NCBI GenBank assembly: GCA_030604195.1
Contig: JAUVWI010000024.1
Location: 1-43,521 of the forward strand
DNA: 43,521 bases
Source: Spirochaetales bacterium
Lineage (GTDB): Bacteria; Spirochaetota; Spirochaetia; SZUA-6; DRHE01
Direction: 5' to 3'
Below the pieces are notes generated by a model that was not told the DNA's origin, did not search any database, and saw nothing but the letters and a program-made list of their open reading frames with translations. The position numbers and the translations under genes were made by a program. The number at the start of each line of letters is the position of its first letter. Position 1 is the first letter of the stretch. Shown here piece after piece: positions 16,007 to 25,070 of this stretch.

Positions 16007-16426
16007 ATGGAATCCATTGCCACAGATGTCTCGATAGCTTATTTTTTACAGAAGGGTCTCTATTACCTGCTCATCGCCCTGCTGGTCTGTAACCTGCTCC
16101 AGCGCAAACACTTAAAAACCGGGGCTAAAAAGCGGCTGGCAACCCTTTACCTGGCAATTGTGGCCCTGGTTTTAATGACCGTCTCTGTACTGGTCAGGCG
16201 TTTCAATTTTTCGGAAAGCCTGCTGCTGCCTCTTATCCTTGCTGCAATTCTCCTGGTTCTGTCAAAACGCTCAAGATTCATCCCCTTCCGGATACATTGC
16301 CTGAAATGCGGGCAAAGGCTGGGGTGGCAGCGTTTTTTATATCACGATTCAAATTTATGCGAACCTTGTGAATCAGGCGAATCAGGCGAGCCATGCGAGC
16401 CATGCGAGCCCGGTGACAACAAATAA
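16007..16426 (+). CDS. Small membrane protein with C-terminal zinc-ribbon-like Cys motifs and a tripeptide repeat
   Basis: This 139-residue protein of unknown function has three probable membrane spans (about 11-30, 44-63 and 72-87) and a cytoplasmic-type tail with HCLKCGQ and NLCEPC Cys pairs, resembling a treble-clef or zinc-ribbon site. The tail ends in tandem tripeptides EPC-ESG-ESG-EPC-EPC-EPG encoded by six 9-nt units, an unstable-looking expansion. The ATG at 16007 is preferred; GAGG lies close upstream and a TTG at 15998 would precede it by three codons. Citrate synthase follows 28 nt downstream on the same strand. No function is claimed. Confidence 0.65.
   Translation: MESIATDVSIAYFLQKGLYYLLIALLVCNLLQRKHLKTGAKKRLATLYLAIVALVLMTVSVLVRRFNFSESLLLPLILAAILLVLSKRSRFIPFRIHCLKCGQRLGWQRFLYHDSNLCEPCESGESGEPCEPCEPGDNK
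16361..16414 (+). repeat. Six 9-nt tandem units in the 3' end of a coding region
   Basis: The units are GAACCTTGT, GAATCAGGC twice, GAGCCATGC twice, then GAGCCCGGT. Adjacent identical copies indicate recent slippage. The unit length keeps the frame and varies the number of EPC/ESG tripeptides. Confidence 0.85.
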
Positions 16427-16454
16427 ACACAAAACGTGACTTCAGGAGCAGAAT

Positions 16455-17798
16455 ATGAGCGGCTTTATTAATAATCTCAGCAGCCTGGCGGAAAAGCATA
16501 ACCGGATTGCCCCGGAACTCTATCAAAAACATAATGTAAAGAGGGGTCTGCGCAATGCCGACGGCTCCGGTGTGTTGGTAGGCTTAACTGAAATAGGCGA
16601 TGTGCATGGCTTTATCTTTGATGAAGGCGATAAAATCCCGGAACAGGGCCGCCTTACCTACCGCGGTATAAAAATTGAAGATCTTGTGACCGGTTTTCAA
16701 AAAGAAAATCGCTCAGGCTTTGAAGAGGTCTGTTACCTGCTCCTATTCGGCGATCTGCCCGTTGAGCAGCAGCTGGAGGATTTTAAATCCATGCTGGCAG
16801 AGCATCGGGAGCTGCCCAATGGCTTTACCGAAAATATGATCCTCAAAGCCCCCAGCAGCGATATAATGAACAAACTGGCACGCAGCGTTCTGGCTTCATA
16901 CTCCTACGACCCGAATCCGGATGACATCTCCATTAAAAATGTATTAAGACAGTGTATCGAACTGATCGCCCGTTTTCCCACTATGGCTGCTTACGGCTAC
17001 CAGGCAAAATCCCACTATTTCAATAATAAGAGTCTATTTATTCATAAACCGCAAAAACACCTTAATACTGCCCAGAATATCCTCCATATGATCAGGTCGG
17101 ACAGCAAATATTCCAGGCTGGAAGCAGAGACCCTGGATCTCGCTCTGGTGCTCCATGCTGAACACGGCGGGGGCAACAACTCAGCCTTTACCGATCATGT
17201 AGTATCCTCTTCCGATACCGACACCTATTCCGCAATAGCGGCTGCCGTAGGTTCTCTTAAAGGCCCCAAGCACGGCGGCGCTAATATCAGGGTAATGGCC
17301 ATGATGGAAGATATAGAAGCAAATGTTAAGGACTGGCAGGATAAAGATGAGATAGATAGCTACCTGGTGAAAATAATTAACCGCCAGGCCGGTGACCGCT
17401 CCGGCCTCATCTATGGTCTGGGCCACGCGGTTTATACCCTGTCCGATCCCCGCGCCGTGCTTCTTAAAGAAAAAGCTGCGGAGATAGCAGAAGATAAATC
17501 ATATTCAAAGGAATTCCAGCTCTACACTACTGTGGAAAAACTGGCCCCTGCAGTCTTTAAACGGATAAAAAATTCAGATAAGGTTGTCAGCGCCAATGTA
17601 GATTTTTACTCCGGCTTTGTATATAAGATGCTCAATATTCCCCAGGAGCTTTACACGCCTATATTCGCCATAGCCCGTATTGCCGGCTGGTCAGCTCACC
17701 GGATCGAGGAAATAATCTCAGGCGGCAGGATAATCCGTCCCGCTTATCGAAATGTAAGCGCCAGGCGGCCATACCTGCCCTTAAGTGAACGTGAGTGA
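16455..17798 (+). CDS. gltA: Citrate synthase
   Basis: This 447-residue enzyme condenses acetyl-CoA and oxaloacetate to citrate in the cytoplasm. Active-site motifs are in place: LHAEHGGGNNS near 235, GPKHGGAN with its catalytic His near 272, GLGHAVY near 321 and the catalytic Asp in ANVDFYSG near 382, then an Arg-containing SAHRIEE segment. The N-terminal region (about 1-60) is longer than in the short Gram-positive enzymes. In an anaerobe it most likely supports glutamate synthesis through a partial TCA route; 2-methylcitrate synthase is an unlikely alternative. AGGAGC precedes the ATG. A weak stem-loop at 17802-17824 follows. Confidence 0.93.
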   Translation: MSGFINNLSSLAEKHNRIAPELYQKHNVKRGLRNADGSGVLVGLTEIGDVHGFIFDEGDKIPEQGRLTYRGIKIEDLVTGFQKENRSGFEEVCYLLLFGDLPVEQQLEDFKSMLAEHRELPNGFTENMILKAPSSDIMNKLARSVLASYSYDPNPDDISIKNVLRQCIELIARFPTMAAYGYQAKSHYFNNKSLFIHKPQKHLNTAQNILHMIRSDSKYSRLEAETLDLALVLHAEHGGGNNSAFTDHVVSSSDTDTYSAIAAAVGSLKGPKHGGANIRVMAMMEDIEANVKDWQDKDEIDSYLVKIINRQAGDRSGLIYGLGHAVYTLSDPRAVLLKEKAAEIAEDKSYSKEFQLYTTVEKLAPAVFKRIKNSDKVVSANVDFYSGFVYKMLNIPQELYTPIFAIARIAGWSAHRIEEIISGGRIIRPAYRNVSARRPYLPLSERE

Positions 17799-17801
17799 TC
17801 A

Positions 17802-17824
17802 GCTTCTTCAGAATCTTAAGAAGC
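17802..17824 (+). terminator. Weak stem-loop after citrate synthase
   Basis: GCTTCTT (17802-17808) and AAGAAGC (17818-17824) are perfect 7-bp arms around a 9-nt loop. It directly follows the stop codon, but no continuous T-run follows, so termination would be inefficient. Confidence 0.35.
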
Positions 17825-17828
17825 ATGG

Positions 17829-17857
17829 TTGATTTTCTGCTGAATTTTTCATAGTTT
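17829..17857 (+). promoter_or_regulatory. Candidate promoter for the small gene before ahcY
   Basis: TTGATT (17829-17834) and TAGTTT (17852-17857) with a 17-bp spacer; both boxes are weak. The -10 ends 7 nt before the ATG at 17865, repeating the leaderless geometry seen elsewhere in this window. Confidence 0.35.
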
Positions 17858-17864
17858 ATAGGCT

Positions 17865-18131
17865 ATGAAACTTCTGGACATAAAGTCCATCAACTACATA
17901 GAATCACCGGTACTCTACCGCAGGGAATATACCGGCCTTGCCCTTTTTGAAACGGCCGACATAGAATCTAAAGAATTTAGAATTAAGTTTACCCTGGAAT
18001 CACAATCCATAGGCCCGCCCCTGGTTAATGTTGTATTTCTGGACAATGTAGATTACCCATTACTACCGCTGATCAGGCCACTCAAAAGTCATGTAATGAA
18101 GCTTAATAAAAGCAGAGAGCTTCCTAAATAG
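17865..18131 (+). CDS. Small conserved-looking protein of unknown function
   Basis: This 88-residue soluble protein is not recognised as a known family. It has a mixed beta-rich pattern (SINYIESPVLYRREYTG, ESKEFRIKFTLES, NVVFLDNVDYPLLPLI) and a Lys-rich end, with no signal peptide, membrane span, Cys or obvious catalytic motif. The ATG at 17865 lacks a Shine-Dalgarno. It lies 15 nt before ahcY on the same strand, so co-transcription with methyl-cycle enzymology is likely from position, but no role can be given. Its clean codon structure and operon placement support it as a real gene. Confidence 0.65.
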   Translation: MKLLDIKSINYIESPVLYRREYTGLALFETADIESKEFRIKFTLESQSIGPPLVNVVFLDNVDYPLLPLIRPLKSHVMKLNKSRELPK

Positions 18132-18146
18132 CAAAAGGAGAAATTG

Positions 18147-19571
18147 ATGTCATATATCGAACTTGATCTTAATCTGAAAAATAAAATTGCCAATCCTGAC
18201 CTCGCGGAATGGGGCAGAAAAGAAATCAACCTGGCTGAAAAAGAGATGCCCGGGTTAATGGCAATTCGCCGGAAATATGGTGTTGATAAACCCTTAAAGG
18301 GGCTAAAAGTTACCGGCAGCCTGCACATGACTATCCAGACAGCGGCACTTATAGAAACCCTGCTTGAAATGGGCGCGGATGTGCGCTGGGCATCCTGTAA
18401 CATCTTCTCCACCCAGGACCATGCCGCAGCATCAATTGCAGCGGCTGGCAAGGCAGCGGTTTTTGCCTGGAAGGGCGAGAGCCTGGATGAGTACTGGTGG
18501 TGTACCGAGCAGGCGCTAACGTGGCCCGACGGCTCAGGACCAGACCTGATTGTAGATGACGGAGGCGATGCTACTCTATTCGTACATCAGGGGGTGAAGG
18601 TGGAAAAGGACCCCTCCCTTCTGCAGGGTAGTTTTGACAATAAGGAATTTGAGATAATCATGAAACGCCTGGAGCAGTGCTTAAGTAAAGATAATAGGCG
18701 CTGGACAAAGGCTGCCGACCGCATTAAGGGCGTCTCTGAAGAAACTACTACAGGCGTTAACCGCCTCTACCAGATGGAGCGTAGCGGCGAACTCCTATTT
18801 CCGGCGATTAATATAAATGATTCGGTAACCAAGTCAAAATTTGACAACCTCTACGGCTGCCGTGAATCTCTGGCAGACGGCCTCAAGCGTGCTACAGACA
18901 TTATGATAGCGGGAAAAACCGCGGTTGTCTGCGGTTATGGCGATGTAGGCAAGGGCAGCGCTCAATCCCTGCGCGCCCTGGGCGCCCGGGTGATAATTAC
19001 AGAGATCGACCCCATCTGTGCGCTGCAGGCATCTATGGAGGGTTACCAGGTATTGACCCTGGAAGAAGTTGTTACAGTGGGTGATATCTTTGTTACCGCA
19101 ACCGGCTGCTCTGACGTAATTCGCGGCGAACACATGGAAAAGATGAAGGATGGCGCTATTGTCTGCAATATCGGCCATTTTGACCACGAGATCCAGGTGA
19201 GCTACCTGGAGAACAGCTCTGAATTTAAAAAGGAAACCGTCAAACCACAGGTAGACCGCTGGACTCTAAAATCCGGCCATTCCATTATCCTCCTTGCTGA
19301 AGGACGGCTGGTCAATCTTGGCTGTGCTACCGGGCACCCCAGCTTCGTAATGAGCAACAGTTTTACCAATCAATGCCTGGCTCAACTAAAACTAAGCAGT
19401 GAAGAACTGGAGAACAAGGTCTATGTGCTGCCAAAAAAGCTCGACGAAGAGGTGGCGCGGCTGCACCTGGAACAACTGGGCGTGAAACTTACCGGATTAA
19501 CTAAAGAGCAGGCTGAATACCTGGGAGTGGAAATTGAAGGACCATATAAACCTGACCATTACCGCTATTAA
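18147..19571 (+). CDS. ahcY: S-adenosylhomocysteine hydrolase
   Basis: This 474-residue NAD-dependent enzyme splits S-adenosylhomocysteine into adenosine and homocysteine, relieving product inhibition of methyltransferases. Visible motifs: [12 protein letters not shown] near 80, the substrate and Lys region [17 protein letters not shown] near 220-240 (about), the NAD-binding [13 protein letters not shown] at about 261-273, a [11 protein letters not shown] segment near 393, and the invariant C-terminal KPDHYRY. AAGGAG lies 6 nt before the ATG at 18147. The stop overlaps that of the convergent mfd gene in a shared TTAA. Together with metK at 26591 it supports an active SAM cycle in this region. 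Confidence 0.96.
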   Translation: MSYIELDLNLKNKIANPDLAEWGRKEINLAEKEMPGLMAIRRKYGVDKPLKGLKVTGSLHMTIQTAALIETLLEMGADVRWASCNIFSTQDHAAASIAAAGKAAVFAWKGESLDEYWWCTEQALTWPDGSGPDLIVDDGGDATLFVHQGVKVEKDPSLLQGSFDNKEFEIIMKRLEQCLSKDNRRWTKAADRIKGVSEETTTGVNRLYQMERSGELLFPAININDSVTKSKFDNLYGCRESLADGLKRATDIMIAGKTAVVCGYGDVGKGSAQSLRALGARVIITEIDPICALQASMEGYQVLTLEEVVTVGDIFVTATGCSDVIRGEHMEKMKDGAIVCNIGHFDHEIQVSYLENSSEFKKETVKPQVDRWTLKSGHSIILLAEGRLVNLGCATGHPSFVMSNSFTNQCLAQLKLSSEELENKVYVLPKKLDEEVARLHLEQLGVKLTGLTKEQAEYLGVEIEGPYKPDHYRY

Positions 19572-22500
19572 AGCAGCATAGACAGGCGCTCACTTAAGTA
19601 TTCAGCCTTATCTTTAAGATCAATCTTACCGCTCTTTATATAGAGGCAATTCGGCTTTTCTGCATTAAGCGTTACTTTACCCCCGCTTTCCCTGATTAAA
19701 CGCAGCACCTTTTCCATTGAAAGGTGGGAGAGCCGGGAAAACTCTACTGTTGCCATTCCCTCTTTTTCCTGTAGAGAGGAAACAAACAATTTCTTGCAGA
19801 TAATCCTGATTTCGGCAATCGCAAAAATGCTGGACACCTCATCCGGTAGGGGTCCGAAGCGGTCCTCCAATTCACTATGCGTCCTATCCAGTTCATCCCT
19901 GCTGGAAATCGCCGATATTTTCTTATAAACCTCCATTTTTTCCATGGGTTCTGCAATATAGGTGTCCGGAATATAACCGGAATACTCCAATTCCAGGTAA
20001 ACTTCGAGTGCTTCCTCACCCGCCTCCTGATTTATTTCTGCTATGGCTTCATCCAGAAGTCTTATATAAAGGTCGTAGCCCACAGTCAATATATCCCCAT
20101 GCTGTTCCCGTCCCAGAATATTTCCCGCACCCCTGATTTCCAGATCTTTCAAAGCGATCTTAAACCCGGAACCAAGCTCCGTGAAGTCGGAAATTATCTT
20201 AAGTCTCTTCATGGCCAGCTCAGAAATTGCTCTATTCTTCAGGTAAAAAAGGTAGGCATAAGCCGGCCGATCCGCCCTGCCCACCCTGCCGCGAAGTTGG
20301 TAGAGCTGGGATATTCCCATACTATCGGCCCGGTCGATGATAATGGTATTTACATTGGGAATATCCAATCCATTCTCGATTATGGCTGTGGAGAGCAGAA
20401 CCGAAATATTACCGCTAATGAAGCGGTGCATCACATCTTCGAGCTCATCTTCCTTCATCTGCCCGTGGGCAATATCGATAACTACCTCGGGCAGCAGAGT
20501 TGTCAAAAGTCCATAAACACTGGGAATGGATTGAACCCGGTTATGGAGATAATAGACCTGTCCGCCGCGACTGATCTCGTTCCTGATGGCGCCGGCAATA
20601 ATTTCTTCATCCCATTCCTGAATAAAGGTTTCCACAGGCAAACGGTTCTGCGGGGGCGTGTTCAGTGTAGACATATCCCTTATCTTCATAAGTGACATAT
20701 GCAGGGTGCGGGGAATGGGTGTTGCGGTCAGGGTAAGGCAATCCACCGAGGTTTTCAATTCCTTAAGCCTTACCTTGTGCTTGACACCGAAACGCTGCTC
20801 TTCATCCACCACTAACAGACCCAGATTCTTAAAATGAACATCCCTCTGGATCATGCGGTGAGTTCCGATTATTATATCCACCGCCCCCTTTTCCAGTTCT
20901 GCGATCACTTTTTTTTGTGCTTTCGGCTTGCGAAAGCGGGAGAGCATTTCAACTTTGACGGGAAATTTTCTAAAGCGTTCCTCAAAATTTTCAAAGTGCT
21001 GTTCCACCAGAATGGTTGTGGGAGCCAGCATGGCAACCTGCTTTCCGCCCATTACCGCTTTAAACGCGGCGCGCAGAGCAATCTCGGTTTTACCATATCC
21101 TACGTCACCGCAGATCAGCCGGTCCATGGGCAGGGGTGTTTCCATATCCCGCTTTACATCTTCAATACAACGCAGTTGATCATCCGTTTCCTGATAGGGG
21201 AAGGATGCCTCAAATTCCGCCTGCCAGTCGCTGTCCGCAGGGAAGGCAAAACCGCTGGCCGTTCGGCGGCGGGAATGAAGCTTTACCAGGCTTTGAGCCA
21301 GATCTTCCACCGATTTTTTGACTCTTTTTTTCCTGCTTTCCCATCCTTTGCCCCCAATTTTATCCAGACGCAGCCCTCTACCCTCCTGCCCTATATAGCG
21401 CTGGATAAGATTGACCTGCTCGATAGGTATAAATATGGTCTCACCGTCGGCATACTGAAGATGGATGTAGTCCCGTTCATTCCCCGCTGCTTTCAGCCGT
21501 TCTATACCATTAAAAATCCCAATCCCGTAGTTAAGGTGTACAACATAATCCCCGGGATTCAACTCGACAAAGGTATCGATTGCCTCGCTCTTTACCCTGC
21601 CAATGGAACGGGGTATTCTTCGCTTGCGGCCGAAGATTTCATTTTCCTGGATCACCATTATCTTAAATTGAGGCAGGCTAAAACCGCTGGATATGCTTAA
21701 GGGGAAGACCTCCACCTTCAGGTCCTTGAGTACAGCCTTGATACGTTCCGCCTGGTGCTCATAGACCGCATAGATATAAATTCGATAGCCTAATTCAAGC
21801 AGATTTTCCAATTCTTCCCGAAAATAGGTAAGATTGCCGAAAAAAGAACGCGGCGGATCGCAAGGAATTATTAGCCGCTCTTTTGCCGCGCCCCCCCTTT
21901 TAATGGTATGGAGCAGGATTTTCCGCTGAAATCCAGCTGTCAATTTTGTGAAATCCATCATTATCGCTTTGGGAGGGGGAACAGCCCTGTCTTTGCTCAG
22001 AGCATTCCTGTAGAGCTGCACATATTCCTTTTGAATGGAAGCGCAACTACTCGCGAGCTGTTCCGAATCAGAAATGATCAAATTTGATCCGGGCGGCAGG
22101 TAGTCTAAAAGCGAGCTGTTTTTTTCAAAGCAGAGGGGTAAATAGAGCTCTGCTCCCTGCATATCCGCATCCAGGGAAAATCTTTCACTAAAGCCTGCCG
22201 CTGCTTCAGCCGGTATGTTAAGGCTGGTCAGTCTTTTTTTCAGCGTACTTATCAATTGGGATGAGGGGATCACTTCCCGCAAGGGAAATATTCTCAGCTC
22301 GTCCAGTTTAACAGTGGAACCTTGATTTACAACATTAAAACCTTTTATCTCAGCAACAACGTCAAAATCCAGCACCAGGCGGCTGGGTTCTTCCCGGCCG
22401 TAGCAGAATATATCAACAACCTCTCCGCGCAGGGCATATTCCCCCTTCAAACTCACCCGCGGCACCCGTAAGTAGCCCAGGGCCTGCAATTTGGTGGAAA

Positions 22501-22969
22501 GAATTGTTAAATCCAAAGAGTCTCCCCTTTTCAAGAGCAAGAACTGCTCTTTTAAATGCTCCGGAGGGGGAAGCGGACTTAACAGGGAGCGAAGAGGGGC
22601 AACGATCATCATTTGCTCACCGGCAAGCAGACAACTTAAAAGATAAGCGCGTTCACCATAGATAGCCGGCAGAGGGCGGCCGTCGCCATAGGGCAACAAT
22701 CCCCACCAGGGGAAGAGGGCGCTCTTAATATCAGGTAGAAGCGACAGATCCTGAACCAGGTTTTCAGCTTCCTGTTCACTCGGCACCACAACTAAAGAAC
22801 AGGAGCCTGTTCCCTGCATGATATTTGCCAATAATATAGAAAGAAATCCGCCCTGCGGTCCTTCAAGATCAACGGGAAAGCACTCTTTCTTCAGTTGCTC
22901 TCTTAACCTCTGAAAGGGTTCATATTCCTTAAATTCACTGCTTATCTGATTAATTAATAAGGATATCAT
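19568..22969 (-). CDS. mfd: Transcription-repair coupling factor
   Basis: Mfd removes RNA polymerase stalled at DNA damage and recruits UvrAB. The 1133-residue protein is full-length. It has a UvrB-like N-terminal module, the CarD-type polymerase-interaction domain starting near residue 473 ([20 protein letters not shown]), a RecG-like helicase with Walker [10 protein letters not shown] near 621, [11 protein letters not shown] near 720, [11 protein letters not shown], and the second motor domain with the [17 protein letters not shown] motif, then the TRCF C-terminal domain. It is divergent from an exported-protein gene by 42 nt. A TATAAT at 22984-22989 (minus strand) lies 14 nt before the ATG but without a good -35 box. 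It is the only coding sequence of its size here with no sign of damage. Confidence 0.97.
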   Translation of the reverse strand: MISLLINQISSEFKEYEPFQRLREQLKKECFPVDLEGPQGGFLSILLANIMQGTGSCSLVVVPSEQEAENLVQDLSLLPDIKSALFPWWGLLPYGDGRPLPAIYGERAYLLSCLLAGEQMMIVAPLRSLLSPLPPPEHLKEQFLLLKRGDSLDLTILSTKLQALGYLRVPRVSLKGEYALRGEVVDIFCYGREEPSRLVLDFDVVAEIKGFNVVNQGSTVKLDELRIFPLREVIPSSQLISTLKKRLTSLNIPAEAAAGFSERFSLDADMQGAELYLPLCFEKNSSLLDYLPPGSNLIISDSEQLASSCASIQKEYVQLYRNALSKDRAVPPPKAIMMDFTKLTAGFQRKILLHTIKRGGAAKERLIIPCDPPRSFFGNLTYFREELENLLELGYRIYIYAVYEHQAERIKAVLKDLKVEVFPLSISSGFSLPQFKIMVIQENEIFGRKRRIPRSIGRVKSEAIDTFVELNPGDYVVHLNYGIGIFNGIERLKAAGNERDYIHLQYADGETIFIPIEQVNLIQRYIGQEGRGLRLDKIGGKGWESRKKRVKKSVEDLAQSLVKLHSRRRTASGFAFPADSDWQAEFEASFPYQETDDQLRCIEDVKRDMETPLPMDRLICGDVGYGKTEIALRAAFKAVMGGKQVAMLAPTTILVEQHFENFEERFRKFPVKVEMLSRFRKPKAQKKVIAELEKGAVDIIIGTHRMIQRDVHFKNLGLLVVDEEQRFGVKHKVRLKELKTSVDCLTLTATPIPRTLHMSLMKIRDMSTLNTPPQNRLPVETFIQEWDEEIIAGAIRNEISRGGQVYYLHNRVQSIPSVYGLLTTLLPEVVIDIAHGQMKEDELEDVMHRFISGNISVLLSTAIIENGLDIPNVNTIIIDRADSMGISQLYQLRGRVGRADRPAYAYLFYLKNRAISELAMKRLKIISDFTELGSGFKIALKDLEIRGAGNILGREQHGDILTVGYDLYIRLLDEAIAEINQEAGEEALEVYLELEYSGYIPDTYIAEPMEKMEVYKKISAISSRDELDRTHSELEDRFGPLPDEVSSIFAIAEIRIICKKLFVSSLQEKEGMATVEFSRLSHLSMEKVLRLIRESGGKVTLNAEKPNCLYIKSGKIDLKDKAEYLSERLSMLL

Positions 22970-23011
22970 TATATTTACCGACTATTATATTGGCGGAATG
23001 GAGTAACTATT

Positions 23012-23965
23012 TTGAAAAAATCGATTTTAATCCAATTATTATTACTACTAGTCTGCAGCATTCTTTTTGCAACAAACCCGCAGGGAATTGTCTTTTCTAT
23101 TCGTTTTTTCGAAAAAACAATCTACTATCTGGGTGATTCAGATTATCCGATCCAGTTTGAAGCTACAATATTAAATAATTCACCGCAAAACTACCGTTTT
23201 AAGATGGCCCACAACCGGGTTTTTAACTATAATTTTAATGTAATCACCCCTACTAATATCTCCCTGGGTCCTTCAGCTGAATATACCATAGCAAAAAGCT
23301 CGAATCAACCGCTTTACTACCGGGAAATTACCCTGGAGCCTGGCGAGAAATTCGGTATTGTACTTAAATTAACCGATTTTATTGAGCTCAAGCAGCCGGG
23401 TCTTTACAGTGTTCAGTCTATATTCTACCCCGAACTTTTGACTGCAGAGAAAAGCCCCGTGTTAAAATCAAATAAACTCTCCCTGAATATCAGACCCCCG
23501 GTTGCTACACCGGAGGAGAGAGTCCTCATTGAGCAGGAAACCGGTAGAATGTTGGAGCGGGAAAAAATGGCGCCTGATGATGTGGTTGACTATACCATCA
23601 GGGCCCGCCAGAAAAGCGAATGGGAAAAGTTCTTTCTATATCAGGACCTGGAAAGCCTTTTCCGGAGAGATCCGAAGCGTGAAAGCCGGTACCAGCGGTA
23701 TTCAGAGGAGGAACAGCGCCGGGTCCTGTCACAGTTCAGGAAAGAACTTCAAAAAGAGGTTGTAGACCGTGATATCCTCCAGATACCCAGTAGTTTTGAG
23801 ATTTTAAAAACCAGCTACACGCCCTATAAGGCCACGGTAATTGTAAAAGCAAAGTTTATATTTCCCGATTTTACAGAGGTAAAACAGTATTCCTATTATC
23901 TTACGCGAAAGGACCGCTTCTGGCTGATCACCGGATATGATATAATCAATCTCGGAACAGAATAA
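23012..23965 (+). CDS. Exported protein of unknown function
   Basis: This 317-residue protein has a signal peptide at about residues 1-20 (Lys-Lys, a Leu-rich core, then FATNP), so it should be exported; there is no lipobox Cys. The N-terminal half (about 25-165) looks beta-sandwich-like, with YYLGDSDYPIQFEATILNNS and LEPGEKFGIVLKLTDF segments typical of intracellular-protein-inhibitor or Ig-like folds. The C-terminal half is charged and helical (about 170-250), then a small beta domain ending WLITGYDIINLGTE, resembling nuclear-transport-factor-like ends. The TTG start is supported by GGAG 8 nt upstream. The next gene starts immediately after the stop, so the two are linked. Exact family not recognised. 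Confidence 0.7.
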   Translation: MKKSILIQLLLLLVCSILFATNPQGIVFSIRFFEKTIYYLGDSDYPIQFEATILNNSPQNYRFKMAHNRVFNYNFNVITPTNISLGPSAEYTIAKSSNQPLYYREITLEPGEKFGIVLKLTDFIELKQPGLYSVQSIFYPELLTAEKSPVLKSNKLSLNIRPPVATPEERVLIEQETGRMLEREKMAPDDVVDYTIRARQKSEWEKFFLYQDLESLFRRDPKRESRYQRYSEEEQRRVLSQFRKELQKEVVDRDILQIPSSFEILKTSYTPYKATVIVKAKFIFPDFTEVKQYSYYLTRKDRFWLITGYDIINLGTE

Positions 23966-24697
23966 ATGAATGTCCTATTAATTGCACAAAAAAAACAATT
24001 AAAAGATCTACTGGAAGAGCATCTTACCCCAATTGGTTTTGAAATAGAGCAAATAACCGATCCCTTTCAAGCTATTCAGCGCTTTGAAGAAGTAAAACCT
24101 GAAATGATCATTTTTAACGCCGCAGAGTTTCCCAGGCATTGGAAGCCCCTGTTAAAGCTTCTACGCGAAGAAAAGAGTAAAGAAGAGAGTGTTTTTATCA
24201 TTTTACGCGGTGAAGATTTTCCATTCGAAGAAGCTGCTAAAGCCAGCTACCTGGGGGTCAACGGAATAATTAAGAATGATCTGACCGATAAGAAGGAGAT
24301 GCGTCATCTGACTGAGCTTTTCAAACGCTACCAGTCAATTAAGGATCAGCGTAAATTCCATCGTTTGATCCCTTTAGAATCCGACAGGCTGCAGCTTTTA
24401 TTCACCAATCCGCAGACCATGGCTATTGCAACCGGCAAGCTCGCTGAAATATCCATTCAGGGAGCCGGCTTCCTTCCTACTTCCCCGGCCATGATTAAAG
24501 GCCTTAAACGGGGAGAGGAGTTAGCCCTCTGTTCCTTGAGGATAGGCCGGGATATTATCTCTCTGAATTGCCGTGTTACCCGCAGCAAAAATGAACTGGG
24601 ATTGCAATTCAAATCCTTTGCCACCGGGGGCCATCACAAGCTCTTCAATTTTATCCAGAAACACTCAGAAAGATCACTGAAAAAAGCAGTATCTTAA
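23966..24697 (+). CDS. PilZ-domain protein with degenerate response-regulator receiver domain
   Basis: This 243-residue protein joins two domains. Residues 1-115 have a CheY-like pattern (NVLLIAQKK, MIIFNAAEFPRHW, VFIILRGEDFP, GVNGIIKNDL). The acidic pair normally after the first strand is missing, and the phosphoacceptor Asp is replaced by Asn51, so it cannot be phosphorylated in the usual way. Residues 125-235 form a PilZ domain with the RKFHR motif near 130 and EISIQGAG near 160; the second motif normally starts with Asp or Asn and has Glu here. PilZ domains bind cyclic di-GMP, so a c-di-GMP effector is likely though binding may be altered. It starts directly after the stop of the exported-protein gene (no gap), indicating coupling. 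Confidence 0.8.
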   Translation: MNVLLIAQKKQLKDLLEEHLTPIGFEIEQITDPFQAIQRFEEVKPEMIIFNAAEFPRHWKPLLKLLREEKSKEESVFIILRGEDFPFEEAAKASYLGVNGIIKNDLTDKKEMRHLTELFKRYQSIKDQRKFHRLIPLESDRLQLLFTNPQTMAIATGKLAEISIQGAGFLPTSPAMIKGLKRGEELALCSLRIGRDIISLNCRVTRSKNELGLQFKSFATGGHHKLFNFIQKHSERSLKKAVS

Positions 24698-24712
24698 CAT
24701 GGATCCCTGTAT

Positions 24713-25030
24713 TTAACGCGCCCTGCTGGATTTATTTTTCCCCATAGCGGACTTGAATCTTTCCCAGGGATCCGGAGATATTTTTTTATAGGGACAGGCC
24801 GGGGCATGGACTTTGCCTGAGCGGTAAACTCCATCCAAATAATCATCCTTAAAAACCACTTCCAATTCCATCTTATCGAGCCTTCGCAACAGAGCCATAC
24901 GCCTTTCGCGAATATTCCAGCATCCCGGACAGACGGCTACCGTGGTAAGCTCGCGGGATTTTTTATACCGAACGCGGATCATGGCCCGCCCTTGCTGAAC
25001 AGCCAGTTTTCTTAATGTTGACAATCCCAT
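24713..25030 (-). CDS. Small Arg/Lys-rich protein with Cys motif, unknown function
   Basis: This 105-residue basic protein contains CPGCW near residue 35 and a later Cys (HAPACPYKK near 78), which may bind zinc or form a nucleic-acid-binding patch; only three Cys are obvious, so the metal site would be incomplete. The tail is Lys/Ser/Arg rich. The ATG at 25030 is preferred with GAGG just upstream; a TTG at 25039 is possible. The start region overlaps the -35 box of the divergent phosphofructokinase promoter. The gene is convergent to the PilZ protein gene, 15 nt away. Family not recognised. Confidence 0.6.
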   Translation of the reverse strand: MGLSTLRKLAVQQGRAMIRVRYKKSRELTTVAVCPGCWNIRERRMALLRRLDKMELEVVFKDDYLDGVYRSGKVHAPACPYKKISPDPWERFKSAMGKNKSSRAR

Positions 25031-25046
25031 TACCCTCAATTATAAG
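25018..25046 (+). promoter_or_regulatory. Strong promoter of the phosphofructokinase gene
   Basis: TTGACA (25018-25023, 6/6) and TATAAG (25041-25046, 5/6) with a 17-bp spacer. The leader to the ATG at 25071 would be about 18 nt, without Shine-Dalgarno. The -35 box lies in the start of the divergent small gene. Confidence 0.75.
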
Positions 25047-25070
25047 TAATTATAACTAAACCAACGCATA

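Noticed and set aside
16361-16414. CRISPR-like array
   Set aside because: Units are 9 nt, directly joined, in frame inside a gene, with no spacers.
17802-17824. Strong rho-independent terminator after citrate synthase
   Set aside because: The 9-nt loop, AT-rich stem and lack of a T-run make it weak at best; kept only as a low-confidence hairpin.
19877-21700. Two long plus-strand open frames (272 and 288 codons)
   Set aside because: Both are antisense to well-conserved mfd helicase and CarD regions and carry no motif of their own.
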